A DNA stretch of 64,000 nucleotides from Providencia alcalifaciens DSM 30120 (GCF_000173415.1 NZ_ABXW01000046.1:124001-188000), one strand, 5' to 3'; shown: positions 7,335-15,224, counted from the first letter of the stretch. A program made the numbers and translations. The notes: generated by a model not told the origin, from the letters alone.

Positions 7335-7934
7335 GTGAAAAGCATCCAAGATATCAGAAGAGATAACCTGATATTCGTTTTAGAAAAATATTATGAAGGG
7401 AAACAAAAGAACTTAGCTAATGCTTTAGGTTGTGTTCCTAACGTTATTTCTCGTTATTTAATGTCCCCTAATATGAAGAGTCATCGCTCGCTAAGCGATC
7501 CTGTCGCTAGAAAGATTGAATTCATTACAAAACTTCCTAAATATTATATGGATAAGGATCACTTAAATTCCCCAGCTGAACAAATTGCGGATGAACTAGC
7601 CAGACAACATACTGATATTGGTCGCATACTTGGCGATAACATTACAACATTCATGTTAATTGATGGATTTAAATCACAAGCCCAACTATCAGTTAAATCA
7701 GGTTTAGGGCAAGCTACTGTTAACCGCATTATCAAGAATGAGTCCAGCGCTACTGTTGATAGTGTTGCAGCCATTGCGGAAGCTTTAGGCCGTAAGCCAT
7801 ACGAATTACTCATGTCTAAAGACGATGAGGATATTCTTCACTACGATCACAAAAAATTTGCAGCCCTACCCGATAACGAGAAAGAAAAAATCCAAGACTT
7901 TATTGAGTTCATCATTAGTAAAAATGAAAATTAA
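7335..7934 (+). CDS. CI-like phage regulator without a peptidase domain
   Basis: The protein has 199 residues. The N-terminal part (KNLANALGCVPNVISRYL, about residues 25-45) and a second central part (SQAQLSVKSGLGQATVNRII, about residues 112-135) each look like helix-turn-helix modules. The C-terminus is acidic and ends in NEKEKIQDFIEFIISKNEN. It lacks the Ser-Lys self-cleavage domain of lambda CI, so induction by simple RecA-aided cleavage is not expected. It is divergent from the Cro-like gene and followed by a terminator. The ribosome site AGGAAGAG precedes the ATG. A maintenance-repressor role is inferred from position. Confidence 0.72.
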   Translation: MKSIQDIRRDNLIFVLEKYYEGKQKNLANALGCVPNVISRYLMSPNMKSHRSLSDPVARKIEFITKLPKYYMDKDHLNSPAEQIADELARQHTDIGRILGDNITTFMLIDGFKSQAQLSVKSGLGQATVNRIIKNESSATVDSVAAIAEALGRKPYELLMSKDDEDILHYDHKKFAALPDNEKEKIQDFIEFIISKNEN

Positions 7935-7953
7935 AACAAAGCATTATGATTAT

Positions 7954-7980
7954 AGCCAGCCTCGAGCTGGCTTTTTTTTT
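7954..7980 (+). terminator. Intrinsic terminator after the CI-like gene
   Basis: AGCCAGC-ctcga-GCTGGCT is a perfect 7-bp stem with a 5-base loop and is followed directly by a run of at least eight T. It ends the repressor transcript before the early-left promoter. Confidence 0.88.
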
Positions 7981-7989
7981 CGCATAAAT

Positions 7990-8091
7990 ATAAACATTTT
8001 GTTTATTTTATTTCATTTTAGCGATTGACAACCATCATTAACGGGTTATTATTTATCTAAGATTAACCCATAAGGTTAACGCTCTTTAACA
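7990..8091 (+). promoter_or_regulatory. Early-left phage promoter with two operators and a boxA-like element
   Basis: TTGACA at 8025-8030 and TATTAT at 8047-8052 are 16 bases apart. Upstream lies ATAAACATTTTGTTTAT (7990-8006), and covering the likely start of transcription lies TTAACCCATAAGGTTAA (8063-8079). Immediately after comes CGCTCTTTAACA (8080-8091), nearly identical to the ribosomal boxA used by the Nus antitermination factors. A stem ACAGAAT/ATTCTGT follows at 8094-8124. The layout equals lambda PL plus nutL in position. Use of Nus factors is inferred. Confidence 0.7.
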
Positions 8092-8192
8092 ATACAGAAT
8101 GGCTATCACACTCCTAAATTCTGTGAGCCGCAGAATGTCTTAGCTAACCCGTAGATTCGGAATGCAAGATTTGGACAGTGACAATATTACTC

Positions 8193-8221
8193 AATCTAGC
8201 TGTTTTAGCTGGATTTTTTTT
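8193..8221 (+). terminator. Leader terminator before the recET operon
   Basis: AATC-T-AGCT-gtttt-AGCT-G-GATT is a stem with one U-G pair, followed by a run of T. It lies between the early promoter and the first gene of the operon, so transcripts must read through it. Together with the boxA-like element this suggests antitermination control. Confidence 0.7.
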
Positions 8222-8233
8222 CACGCCACAAAC

Positions 8234-8250
8234 ATAAACATTTTGTTTAT
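8234..8250. promoter_or_regulatory. Third exact copy class of the phage operator palindrome
   Basis: ATAAACATTTTGTTTAT here is identical to the copy at 7990-8006 and lies 16 bases before the ATG of the small gene at 8266. Bound repressor at this place would block elongation or a further promoter. Binding is inferred from the repeated palindrome. Confidence 0.55.
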
Positions 8251-8265
8251 CTAAAGGTGATTGAA

Positions 8266-8424
8266 ATGGTATTTTTTATCGAAAATGGTTTTCATGTGTT
8301 TATCGTGCGTGGAAACAAGAAAGTATTTAGTAGTTTTAAAGACGGCATTAATTGGGCTTTTACCACCAGCCTAGCAATTCAAACCGACAAGGAATTTTCT
8401 AATGAGCAATCAAGAACAATTTGA
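8266..8424 (+). CDS. Small phage protein upstream of recE
   Basis: A 52-residue frame starts MVFFIENGFHVFIVRGNKK and overlaps the first 23 bases of the RecE-like gene. AAAGGTGA lies at a good distance before the ATG. It looks like one small beta-rich domain. It has no basic Arg-rich N-terminus as in lambda N-type antiterminators, so that role is not supported. Translational coupling to recE is likely. Confidence 0.5.
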   Translation: MVFFIENGFHVFIVRGNKKVFSSFKDGINWAFTTSLAIQTDKEFSNEQSRTI

Positions 8425-9829
8425 AAAACGTAACCTCGCAAATATTGTTAGCGCGATCCTAATGGCTAACGATATTAACACCGCAGATAACCTGCACGCG
8501 CTTACCGACCACTTAAGCAAAGAGCGCATCAGCGAAGAAATGCAGCAATTTGAAAAGATTGCTTTTGACTTATCACTAAGCTCACTAGCAACACCAAACT
8601 TCATGCATTTACATGATAATGACATTATCAGTGCTTTTATCCATGTCATTAAAAATCCTGACCAGTTTCGCTCAAACGCAGACCGCAAACAGTATTTTAA
8701 GTCACTGTTATCATCTGAACCTGTAGATATAAGCGAACAGGTAGAACCTGATGTGATTACTCATGCCAATGAAGATAAACAAATCGGTTATGATGAAACT
8801 AAGGTTAATGACGAATGTTCCTTACACTTAGTACCTCCATACTTTGAACCTGGTCGTTATACCGATATTTCAAATGATGATTACCATTCATCAAACGGCA
8901 TTAGCAGTACGATGTTGAAAGATGGTCGCATCAGCTTGATGTACTTCGAACGTCGTCACATCAGCAAGGTAATTCAGCGTGAACGTTCAGAAGCCTTAGA
9001 CTTCGGTAGCTTGTTCCATACCTTAGTTTTAGAACCTGAGAAAGTTGAAGATGAATTTAGCCTAGCTCCTACTATTCCCGCTGGTGCGTTTACTAATACG
9101 GACTCAATTAAAGCCTTCATCCGTGAATATAACGCTGACAAGCCAAAGGCAGAGCAACTTAAGTTAACAGGCAAGAAAGAAGAGTTAGCAGCTTCCGTTA
9201 AAGCCGTTAAGCCTGACGCAGTGTTTGAAGATGATTTAATCAGTGCATGGCAAGCCGATGAATCGCGCATTCGCATTACAGGTGATCAGTACCGTTTGGG
9301 TAAAGCAATGCAGCAAGCTGTATTTGACCATCCAGAGGCTGGGAAACTGGTAACTCATCCTAACCGTGCGGTTGAAGTTAGTTATTACGGTATTGACGAT
9401 GATACAGGCTTAGAAGTTCGCGTACGTCCTGACTTAGAGATCCAGTATGACGAAAACCTAAGAGTTGGTTTTGACCTTAAATCAGCTTCATTAGGTCGAT
9501 ACAAACAGGATGCGATCACCGCGATGATCCGCAAAGAAATCATTAACCGTGATTATCATGTCAGTGCCGCAATGTATTGTGATATCGCCATGCTAGACCA
9601 GTTTTTCTGGATATTCGTCAACAAAGACGAAAATTACCACTGGGTTGCAATCGTCGAAGCCTCGCCTGAACTGCTTGAACTTGGTCGCTTGGAGTACAAA
9701 AAGACGCTGCGCGATATCAATAACTCAATGAATACTGGCGTATGGCCTGCCCCAGTCACCGAAACGCTCACCATTAATCTTACTGACTTTGAAACACGCA
9801 AGTTAGAAGAACTTCAATTAGAAGCTTAA
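8402..9829 (+). CDS. RecE-like exonuclease (exonuclease VIII family)
   Basis: The protein degrades one strand of linear duplex DNA so that its partner RecT can anneal the exposed strand. The C-terminal 300 residues carry the family pattern: PGRYTDISNDDYH, GISSTMLK, RSEALDFGSLFHTLVLEP, then VRVRPDLEI and GFDLKSASLGRY with the Asp and Lys of the PDDEXK-type nuclease core, and YHVSAAMYCDIA. The N-terminal about 145 residues are a separate less conserved part. The length of 475 is shorter than E. coli RecE, which has a long dispensable N-terminus. It is followed 55 bases later by recT. Confidence 0.88.
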   Translation: MSNQEQFEKRNLANIVSAILMANDINTADNLHALTDHLSKERISEEMQQFEKIAFDLSLSSLATPNFMHLHDNDIISAFIHVIKNPDQFRSNADRKQYFKSLLSSEPVDISEQVEPDVITHANEDKQIGYDETKVNDECSLHLVPPYFEPGRYTDISNDDYHSSNGISSTMLKDGRISLMYFERRHISKVIQRERSEALDFGSLFHTLVLEPEKVEDEFSLAPTIPAGAFTNTDSIKAFIREYNADKPKAEQLKLTGKKEELAASVKAVKPDAVFEDDLISAWQADESRIRITGDQYRLGKAMQQAVFDHPEAGKLVTHPNRAVEVSYYGIDDDTGLEVRVRPDLEIQYDENLRVGFDLKSASLGRYKQDAITAMIRKEIINRDYHVSAAMYCDIAMLDQFFWIFVNKDENYHWVAIVEASPELLELGRLEYKKTLRDINNSMNTGVWPAPVTETLTINLTDFETRKLEELQLEA

Positions 9830-9884
9830 TCAATTCTAGCGCCCTGCTTACTGCGTGGCGCTTATCAATTTAGAGGTAATCATC

Positions 9885-10946
9885 ATGTCAGAAGTCGCTT
9901 TAAGCAACCAACAACAAACTGGTGTCATGAATAACATGTCACTTCTTTTTAATGCGGAAGCAATGAATTGTGTTATCCGTATTGCTGATTTAATGGCATC
10001 TGGTACCGCGACAGTGCCTAAACATTTACAGGGTAAGCCAGCTGATTGCTTGGCTATCACAATGCAAGCGTCTCGCTGGGGAATGGATCCATTTGTAGTA
10101 GGCCAAAAAACGCATTTAATTAACGGAACGCTAGGTTATGAAGCTCAGCTGGTCAACGCGGTGATCACCAGCTCAAACGTTGTTACAGGTCGTTTCCATT
10201 ACGAATACGGCGGTGATTGGGAAAAGATTGTAGGCGTAAAAGAAAATCGTGACGAGTCTGGCTTATTCATTCGTGTTGGTGCAGTTCTCCGGGGTGAAAC
10301 AGAAATTACATACGGTGAACCGGTTTACTTAGCCGATGTGCAAACACGTAACTCACCGCTATGGAAAACCATGCCTAAGCAACAAATTGCTTACTTAGCG
10401 GTTAAATACTGGTCCCGCCTGTATTGCCCTGAGGTGATCATGGGGGTTTATACGCCAGATGAACTTGAAGAGCGAACCATCAAAGATGTTACGCCACAAA
10501 AAGAGCGAGTAAGCCTCAATGAAATCACTCAGCAAAATGAGCCTGAACAGCATCACGAAGCCACCAGCGACGGAAATGATGTAATCACAGGTGAAATTGT
10601 TGATGATGGTTTTAACCCTGAATTACTACGCCAATCGATCACCGACGCTTCAACTCTGGATGAAGTTAAAGAAATTCGATTACAAATTGATGAGCTTAAA
10701 TCATCACTTGGTACCGCACTTTTCACAGAGTTGAAAAACAAAGCGGTTCAGGCTTATCACCGCATCGATGCAAATAACAACCTTGAAGCGCAAATTAATA
10801 GCCTACCTGCTGGCGGTTCACCGGAAGCTAAAGCAGATTTCGATAAGGTTGTTCAATTCCTCAATGCCAATAAACGCAAGCTTGGCGATGAGTTATTCAA
10901 TGCGTTCAGTATCACGCTGAATGACATGAAAGACGAATATCAATAA
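9885..10946 (+). CDS. recT: RecT-family single-strand annealing protein
   Basis: RecT binds single-stranded DNA and anneals it to complementary strands. The N-terminal 200 residues match the family, with NMSLLFNAEAMNCVIRIADL, CLAITMQASRWGMDPF, YEAQLVNAVI and WKTMPKQQIAYLAVKYWSR. The C-terminal third is acidic and variable. The start at 9885 is chosen because TAGAGGTAAT precedes it; the frame opens at 9855. The gene forms a functional pair with the RecE-like nuclease upstream. Confidence 0.9.
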   Translation: MSEVALSNQQQTGVMNNMSLLFNAEAMNCVIRIADLMASGTATVPKHLQGKPADCLAITMQASRWGMDPFVVGQKTHLINGTLGYEAQLVNAVITSSNVVTGRFHYEYGGDWEKIVGVKENRDESGLFIRVGAVLRGETEITYGEPVYLADVQTRNSPLWKTMPKQQIAYLAVKYWSRLYCPEVIMGVYTPDELEERTIKDVTPQKERVSLNEITQQNEPEQHHEATSDGNDVITGEIVDDGFNPELLRQSITDASTLDEVKEIRLQIDELKSSLGTALFTELKNKAVQAYHRIDANNNLEAQINSLPAGGSPEAKADFDKVVQFLNANKRKLGDELFNAFSITLNDMKDEYQ

Positions 10947-10983
10947 TGGCTGACGGCGGGTTTATCCCGCCATTGGAGTTACT

Positions 10984-11268
10984 ATGAATTTAGAAGCATT
11001 AAAAACATTAGACGATATTTGCACCCCGGAAGAAGTTAAAGCCAAAACAGGCGTCGGTAACTCAATCTTGAATAAACTGCACAAAGAAAAAATTCTTGAG
11101 AAAGTTTATCTATCTGAGCGCTCCTATGTTTATCGTCGTGATGAAGTTAACGCCTATATCACTAGCTGCTGGAATAACCCGGAAGCAGCGAAAGAAGATA
11201 TTGATATGGCTTTTGTTAACAAGAACAACCCAAATCACTCTAAAGCATCTGATCACATCTCTAACTAA
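10984..11268 (+). CDS. Phage helix-turn-helix protein
   Basis: The segment CTPEEVKAKTGVGNSILNKLHKE at about residues 13-35, followed by VYLSERSYVYRRDEVNAYI, reads as a winged helix of excisionase/MerR-like build. The protein has 94 residues. In this position, downstream of recT and upstream of int, an excisionase or a small regulator is plausible, but the sequence does not decide. The ribosome site GGAG lies before the ATG. Confidence 0.55.
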   Translation: MNLEALKTLDDICTPEEVKAKTGVGNSILNKLHKEKILEKVYLSERSYVYRRDEVNAYITSCWNNPEAAKEDIDMAFVNKNNPNHSKASDHISN

Positions 11269-11306
11269 CTACCCTTCCCTATGTGATTTAACCAAAGGAT
11301 ATAACC

Positions 11307-11645
11307 ATGAAAACTCTACATGGACGCTGTATTCGTCGTTGGAAACTACGATTTAAAGATATTTGCGATTCAAAGGTTTCATCTTATTTCAGAAAGCGAG
11401 ACTTAAAAGGATTTTGTCGTGAATCTGGCGTCATTACTGCCGATATGATGATTTTAAATATGGCTGAAGATAATGCCGCTGCTGATTTTCAGGGAGGTAA
11501 GTGCGGTTGGTCGCCTGAATGCTCAAAGTTCTTTGACGAGAACCGAGAAAAATATATGACCGAAGCTCGTTTATTTCTCAATGAAGAAGCTACCAACGAC
11601 GAAATAGATGACTTAATCGAAGAAGAGATTTCAAACTGGAATTAA
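11307..11645 (+). CDS. Hypothetical 112-residue phage protein
   Basis: A helical protein with a basic N-terminus (MKTLHGRCIRRWKLRFKD) and a strongly acidic C-terminus (NEEATNDEIDDLIEEEI). No motif is recognised. An AAAGGATAT ribosome site identical to that before the next gene supports the start, and it continues the early-left operon. Confidence 0.5.
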   Translation: MKTLHGRCIRRWKLRFKDICDSKVSSYFRKRDLKGFCRESGVITADMMILNMAEDNAAADFQGGKCGWSPECSKFFDENREKYMTEARLFLNEEATNDEIDDLIEEEISNWN

Positions 11646-11685
11646 CCAAAGGATATATTTGCAAGGATGCAAACAGGAGATAGAT

Positions 11686-11910
11686 ATGAAAACTTTCAAA
11701 AATGTTCCATGGGTTGGCTGTTGCACTAAGTGTGATGCAGAACAGGCAACGGTACAGACAGAAAAAGGCAATGAAGACTGGTTTTACGATGGTGACAAAG
11801 TCACTTGCGAAAACTGCGGTCACACTGGCGTTATTGAAGCAGATGGCGAGTGCGCTTGGTGCGTATGGGATGAGGTTGACGACTCGCAGGGATGCAATGA
11901 AGAGGAATGA
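11686..11910 (+). CDS. Small zinc-ribbon phage protein
   Basis: Three CxxC-type pairs (CTKC, CENC and CAWC) with an early CC give one zinc ribbon and perhaps a second site in 74 residues. The start MKTFKNVPWVGCC at 11686 is preferred because GGAGATAG precedes it. The stop overlaps the next start by four bases. Such ribbons in phages bind nucleic acid or partner proteins; the role is unknown. Confidence 0.55.
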   Translation: MKTFKNVPWVGCCTKCDAEQATVQTEKGNEDWFYDGDKVTCENCGHTGVIEADGECAWCVWDEVDDSQGCNEEE

Positions 11911-12200
11911 ATATGAAAGTCTATCTCGACGACGAGCGCCAAACGCCAGAGGGATTTGTTCGTGTTTACTGGCATGATGAAGCAATTAAATTGCTGGAAA
12001 CTGGCAAGGTTGAGTTAATTAGCCTAGACCATGATTTAGGTGATGATGAGCGCGGCACAGGCTATGACGTTTTATTATGGATAGAAGAACAGGTTTATTT
12101 AAACGGATTTAAAGCGCCTGAAATCATTGTTCATTCATCTAATTCATCAGCACGTCATAAAATGGAATTGGCAATTGCAAATATTAAAAAGGTGGAGTGA
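11907..12200 (+). CDS. cREC-type receiver-domain protein
   Basis: The protein consists of one receiver-like domain of the cyclic-phosphate-processing type. The hallmarks are VYLDDERQTPEGFVRVY at the N-terminus, ISLDHDLGDDERGTGYDVL in the middle and VHSSNSSARHKM near the end. Family knowledge (cREC proteins, often linked to RNA-repair or nucleotide-signal systems) suggests metal-bound acidic residues D and E acting on phosphate, but no activity is proven here. It lies in the phage early operon between a zinc ribbon and an unknown gene, overlapping both by four bases. Confidence 0.72.
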   Translation: MNMKVYLDDERQTPEGFVRVYWHDEAIKLLETGKVELISLDHDLGDDERGTGYDVLLWIEEQVYLNGFKAPEIIVHSSNSSARHKMELAIANIKKVE

Positions 12201-12484
12201 TGGATAAATCAAGGCAGCAATTTGAAAAAGAAATGGCTGAAACCATGGGTTTAGATATAAATGAAATCATCCGTCATAGAGAAGGAGATAAATACCAATC
12301 TCTTACTGTAAGTGTAGCGTGGCATTGGTGGCAAGTATCACGCGAGAGTTTAATTAATAACTTGGAGCCTGTCGGTTATGCAGCAGAAATTGATATTAGT
12401 GAAATTGAAATATACGGTCAGCTATTTTTAAATGAATACCCTACAGAAGAAACTAATATCCCACTCTACCGCTTAGATAAATAA
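12200..12484 (+). CDS. Hypothetical phage protein
   Basis: A 94-residue acidic protein (starts MDKSRQQFEKEMAETMGLD). It contains an aromatic stretch VSVAWHWWQVSRESL in the middle; this wording recurs in phage proteins of unknown function linked to DNA metabolism. The ATG at 12200 overlaps the stop of the previous gene. No catalytic residues can be assigned. Confidence 0.5.
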   Translation: MDKSRQQFEKEMAETMGLDINEIIRHREGDKYQSLTVSVAWHWWQVSRESLINNLEPVGYAAEIDISEIEIYGQLFLNEYPTEETNIPLYRLDK

Positions 12485-12486
12485 CC

Positions 12487-12648
12487 ATGCAAATAATCGG
12501 ATATGTATTACTCATGCTAATACAGGGTTCTGCTGTGCCTGTATCTGAGCAAATATACACACAGCAAGAATGCGAGAGTCGTGCGTGGCAGATAATGCAG
12601 GTGCGGAATGTTGAGATAGTTTGTGGCGAGGTGATTCGTGGAAGATAA
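12487..12648 (+). CDS. Small exported or membrane phage peptide
   Basis: A 53-residue frame begins MQIIGYVLLMLIQGSAVP, a hydrophobic leader that would insert in or cross the inner membrane, followed by a short part with two cysteines (QECESR and IVCGEV) able to form one disulphide in the periplasm. It overlaps the GTG start of the next gene. Its small size leaves some doubt. Confidence 0.45.
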   Translation: MQIIGYVLLMLIQGSAVPVSEQIYTQQECESRAWQIMQVRNVEIVCGEVIRGR

Positions 12649-12877
12649 AAGAAAGATGCTTAATGCATTATTCACGCGATTAAATTGGGATGCTCAAGAT
12701 ACTGGGATGATTCGATTGCGTAATGCTGAAATAGGCGGAAGGCTTCAAACAAGATGTACCGAATTATGGAAAGAGGTAATTAACGCTACTGAGCCAACTG
12801 AGGATTTAATTAACCGATTAACTGTATTTCACAGTGATGTTGAAAAAGCAGCTAAAGAAACTGGATTATACAAATGA
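12638..12877 (+). CDS. Hypothetical 79-residue phage protein
   Basis: Starts at GTG 12638 with GGCGAGGTG upstream. It is a helical, charged protein (LNALFTRLNWDAQDTGMIRLRNAEIGGRLQ) without recognised motif. It overlaps the genes before and after, which supports co-translation in the early-left operon. Confidence 0.45.
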   Translation: MEDKRKMLNALFTRLNWDAQDTGMIRLRNAEIGGRLQTRCTELWKEVINATEPTEDLINRLTVFHSDVEKAAKETGLYK

Positions 12878-13053
12878 ATAAAACTCGTTGTGTATGGTGT
12901 AATAAGAAACTCAACAAAGAAGAGTTATTTTATTATGAATGCTCTTGTGAGAAATGCGAATATTATAGAGTTGCATTAAACAACAAAAATAAGTTTGATA
13001 TTTTTGCTTTGAGAATTGCATTCTATTTTAGAAAGGTAATTAATATAATGTAG
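12874..13053 (+). CDS. Small zinc-ribbon phage protein
   Basis: A 59-residue protein, MNKTRCVWCNKKLNKEEL, with CVWC and a later CSCEKC forming a probable zinc ribbon in the first half. The rest is basic and aromatic. ATG 12874 overlaps the previous stop by four bases, and the methylase gene follows seven bases later. Role unknown. Confidence 0.45.
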   Translation: MNKTRCVWCNKKLNKEELFYYECSCEKCEYYRVALNNKNKFDIFALRIAFYFRKVINIM

Positions 13054-13059
13054 GTAACA

Positions 13060-13713
13060 ATGAAAAAATACAGCCTTATTTATTGCGATCCACCTTGGCA
13101 ATACAGCAATAAAGTTTCCAACGGTGCCGCAAATAACCACTACCAAACCACTAGCCTATTTGATTTAAAACACCTCCCAGTTCATACCATTGCCGCAGAC
13201 AATGCAGTCCTTGCCATGTGGTATACAGGAAACTTTGTGCAAGAAGCATTTGAGCTTGCTAAAGCATGGGGCTTCACCGTACGCACATCAAAAGCATTCA
13301 CATGGGTTAAGTTTAATTCACTAGCTCATGAGCGCTTCGATAAAGCCCTACAAAATGGCACTCTGTTTGATTGGCATGACATGCTTGATTTACTCAATGC
13401 CGAAACAAAAATGAACGGTGGAAACTACACCAGAGCAAATAGCGAGGATGTGTTAATCGCAACTCGTGGCAATGGTTTAGAGCGTATGAGCGCCAGCGTT
13501 AAGCAAATCGTATTTAGCTGTTTAGGTGAGCATAGCCAAAAGCCGTGGGAGGTTAAAAATAGGCTAGAACAATTATACGGTGATGTTAACCGCATAGAGT
13601 TATTTGCGCGTGATATATCACAAGGTTGGGATGCTTGGGGCAATGAATGCCCGAATAACAGCATCGAACTTACTGGGCCACAATTTAAACCTAAGGAGAC
13701 CATCATTGATTGA
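13060..13713 (+). CDS. MT-A70-family adenine methyltransferase
   Basis: The N-terminal CDPPWQY at about residues 9-15 is the catalytic DPPW of N6-adenine methyltransferases of the MT-A70 group. Later segments FTWVKFN, EDVLIATRGNGLERMS and KPWEVKNRLEQLYGDVNRIELFARD match the family and close the AdoMet fold. The phage probably marks its own DNA against host restriction or for packaging; the target sequence is not visible. It lies near the end of the early-left operon. Confidence 0.88.
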   Translation: MKKYSLIYCDPPWQYSNKVSNGAANNHYQTTSLFDLKHLPVHTIAADNAVLAMWYTGNFVQEAFELAKAWGFTVRTSKAFTWVKFNSLAHERFDKALQNGTLFDWHDMLDLLNAETKMNGGNYTRANSEDVLIATRGNGLERMSASVKQIVFSCLGEHSQKPWEVKNRLEQLYGDVNRIELFARDISQGWDAWGNECPNNSIELTGPQFKPKETIID

Positions 13714-13891
13714 ATTTATTTTGATAGCGTACGCATGGATTGCAGGTTATGTATTTTCTGCAATTGGTACCGAAAACGATAGCCGCCCAGTAATTATTGA
13801 GCGGCTTTTTTATTCCGTATTTTGGCTGGTGGTTGGTGCATCAATGCTATCAACTTTACTGGCCACAAAAGTTTTAGGACCAGAAAAATAA
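13706..13891 (+). CDS. Small membrane protein with TTG start
   Basis: The frame from TTG 13706 overlaps the methylase stop by eight bases and is preceded by AAGGAGA at good distance. The 61 residues hold two hydrophobic segments (FILIAYAWIAGYVFSAIG and LFYSVFWLVVGASMLSTLL), so it is probably a two-helix inner-membrane protein. No homolog is recognised. Phage proteins of this type sometimes affect superinfection, but this is inference. Confidence 0.55.
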   Translation: MIEFILIAYAWIAGYVFSAIGTENDSRPVIIERLFYSVFWLVVGASMLSTLLATKVLGPEK

Positions 13892-13896
13892 ACCTC

Positions 13897-15120
13897 TTAA
13901 ATTTTACCCTTCTCTTTTCCTGTCCATTCATCAATCATATTAGCCCATTGCTGCAATAAATCACGCCTCTGTTCTGCGTATTCCGCTTTGTTATAAACAG
14001 CACGGACGCCCTTTTGCTCATGGGCTAAACACTTCTCTATCCAATCAGAATTAAAGCCTGCTTCATGTAACAGTGTGCTGGCTGTTCTTCGCATGTCATG
14101 TACTGTGACGTGCTCAAATTCAATACCTTTTTTGTTTATTTTTTTTACTACGCCTGTAATGACATTATTCAATGCAGCATTAGATAAATGCTTATTAATG
14201 TCATGCCTACCAGGTATTAAATATTCACTACCCATCGCACATGTTTTTAACCCTATTAAAATATCCATTGCCTGATCGGATAAATAAATGACGTGCGCCC
14301 TCCTTTTTTTCATCCTCTCTTTGGGAATTGTCCATTCTTTTGTTTCAAAGTTAATCTCATCCCATTTTGCTTTAATGAACTCACTCTTTCTTACAAGAGT
14401 AAAGAGAACAAACTTAACCCCTAATTTTAGAGTCGGGTAACAACTGTAATTTTCTAGTTCATTAAAAAAGATGCCGATTTCTTTTGGTGATAACGAACGT
14501 TCACGAGCTTCAAACGTGGCGATGGATGAGGCTTTAATACTATCGACCGGGTTTTTTATTTCATACCCACGATCAATAACATAATTAAAAACAGAACCAA
14601 TAATTTCGCGGACCTGTAAAGCAGTCGCCCTTGCACCGCGATCCTTTATCTTTTCACACAGCGCCCTAACCTTTTGAGTGGTTATTTCTTCTAGCTGTAA
14701 TTTTCCCAGCGTTGGGTATATTTCCTTGCGTACGATGGCTTCTTTCATCGCCCTGGTGCTGTTAGCAAATCGGGTATCTTCTAAATATTTGACGGTATAG
14801 TCTTGCAATACCGTTCCTGATCTTCGGCTATCAATACCGTCTCGCTTTTGTGAAGCCGGTGATACACCAGCATTTAGCATCTTTTTGGCTTCAATCAGCA
14901 TTTCCCTTGCCTCAGCAAGAGTAATACCGTCATCACTGTAGCGTCCAAACGTTATCGTTTCTCTACGCCCGTTAAAGCGGTAATCATATCTAAATGAAAT
15001 TGTTCCTGTTTTTGATACGGCGACATATAGACCATCACGATCGGTCACCTTATACAGCTTATTTTCGGGCTTTAAGCTCTTTAATTTTTTGTCGGTTAAC
15101 ACGTCGGTATTCCTTTGCAC
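13897..15120 (-). CDS. int: Tyrosine-type phage integrase
   Basis: This 407-residue enzyme joins phage and host att sites. It has the P4-type layout: an N-terminal DUF4102-like arm-binding domain (LTDKKLKSLKPENK through TITFGRYSDDGITLAEAR), a SAM-like core-binding domain at about residues 105-200 and the catalytic domain with R in LVRKSEF (about residue 243), HDMRRT (about 344), the second His in LAHEQKG (about 368) and the Tyr in AVYNKAEY (about 378). It is convergent with the early-left operon and lies beside guaA, a common insertion site. Repeats ATACCGTC upstream may be its arm sites. Confidence 0.93.
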   Translation of the reverse strand: MQRNTDVLTDKKLKSLKPENKLYKVTDRDGLYVAVSKTGTISFRYDYRFNGRRETITFGRYSDDGITLAEAREMLIEAKKMLNAGVSPASQKRDGIDSRRSGTVLQDYTVKYLEDTRFANSTRAMKEAIVRKEIYPTLGKLQLEEITTQKVRALCEKIKDRGARATALQVREIIGSVFNYVIDRGYEIKNPVDSIKASSIATFEARERSLSPKEIGIFFNELENYSCYPTLKLGVKFVLFTLVRKSEFIKAKWDEINFETKEWTIPKERMKKRRAHVIYLSDQAMDILIGLKTCAMGSEYLIPGRHDINKHLSNAALNNVITGVVKKINKKGIEFEHVTVHDMRRTASTLLHEAGFNSDWIEKCLAHEQKGVRAVYNKAEYAEQRRDLLQQWANMIDEWTGKEKGKI

Positions 15121-15121
15121 G

Positions 15122-15205
15122 ATACCGTCTATTCTGTATTTTTTGTGACGGTATTAAGTTATAGATTTAGTCGTTTTAATTTCTGATACCGTCATATATA
15201 CCGTC
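15122..15205. repeat. Four ATACCGTC repeats, probable integrase arm sites
   Basis: ATACCGTC occurs at 15122-15129, 15186-15193 and 15198-15205, and inverted at 15147-15154, within 84 bases just upstream of int. Such clustered short repeats beside a P4-type integrase gene fit arm-type binding sites and could also let the integrase control its own promoter. Function is inferred. Confidence 0.5.
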
Positions 15206-15224
15206 AAAATTACCTGCAATTGTC

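Noticed and set aside
8266-8424. Small protein as a lambda N-type antiterminator
   Set aside because: It lacks the Arg-rich N-terminal helix and is not placed before the leader terminator.
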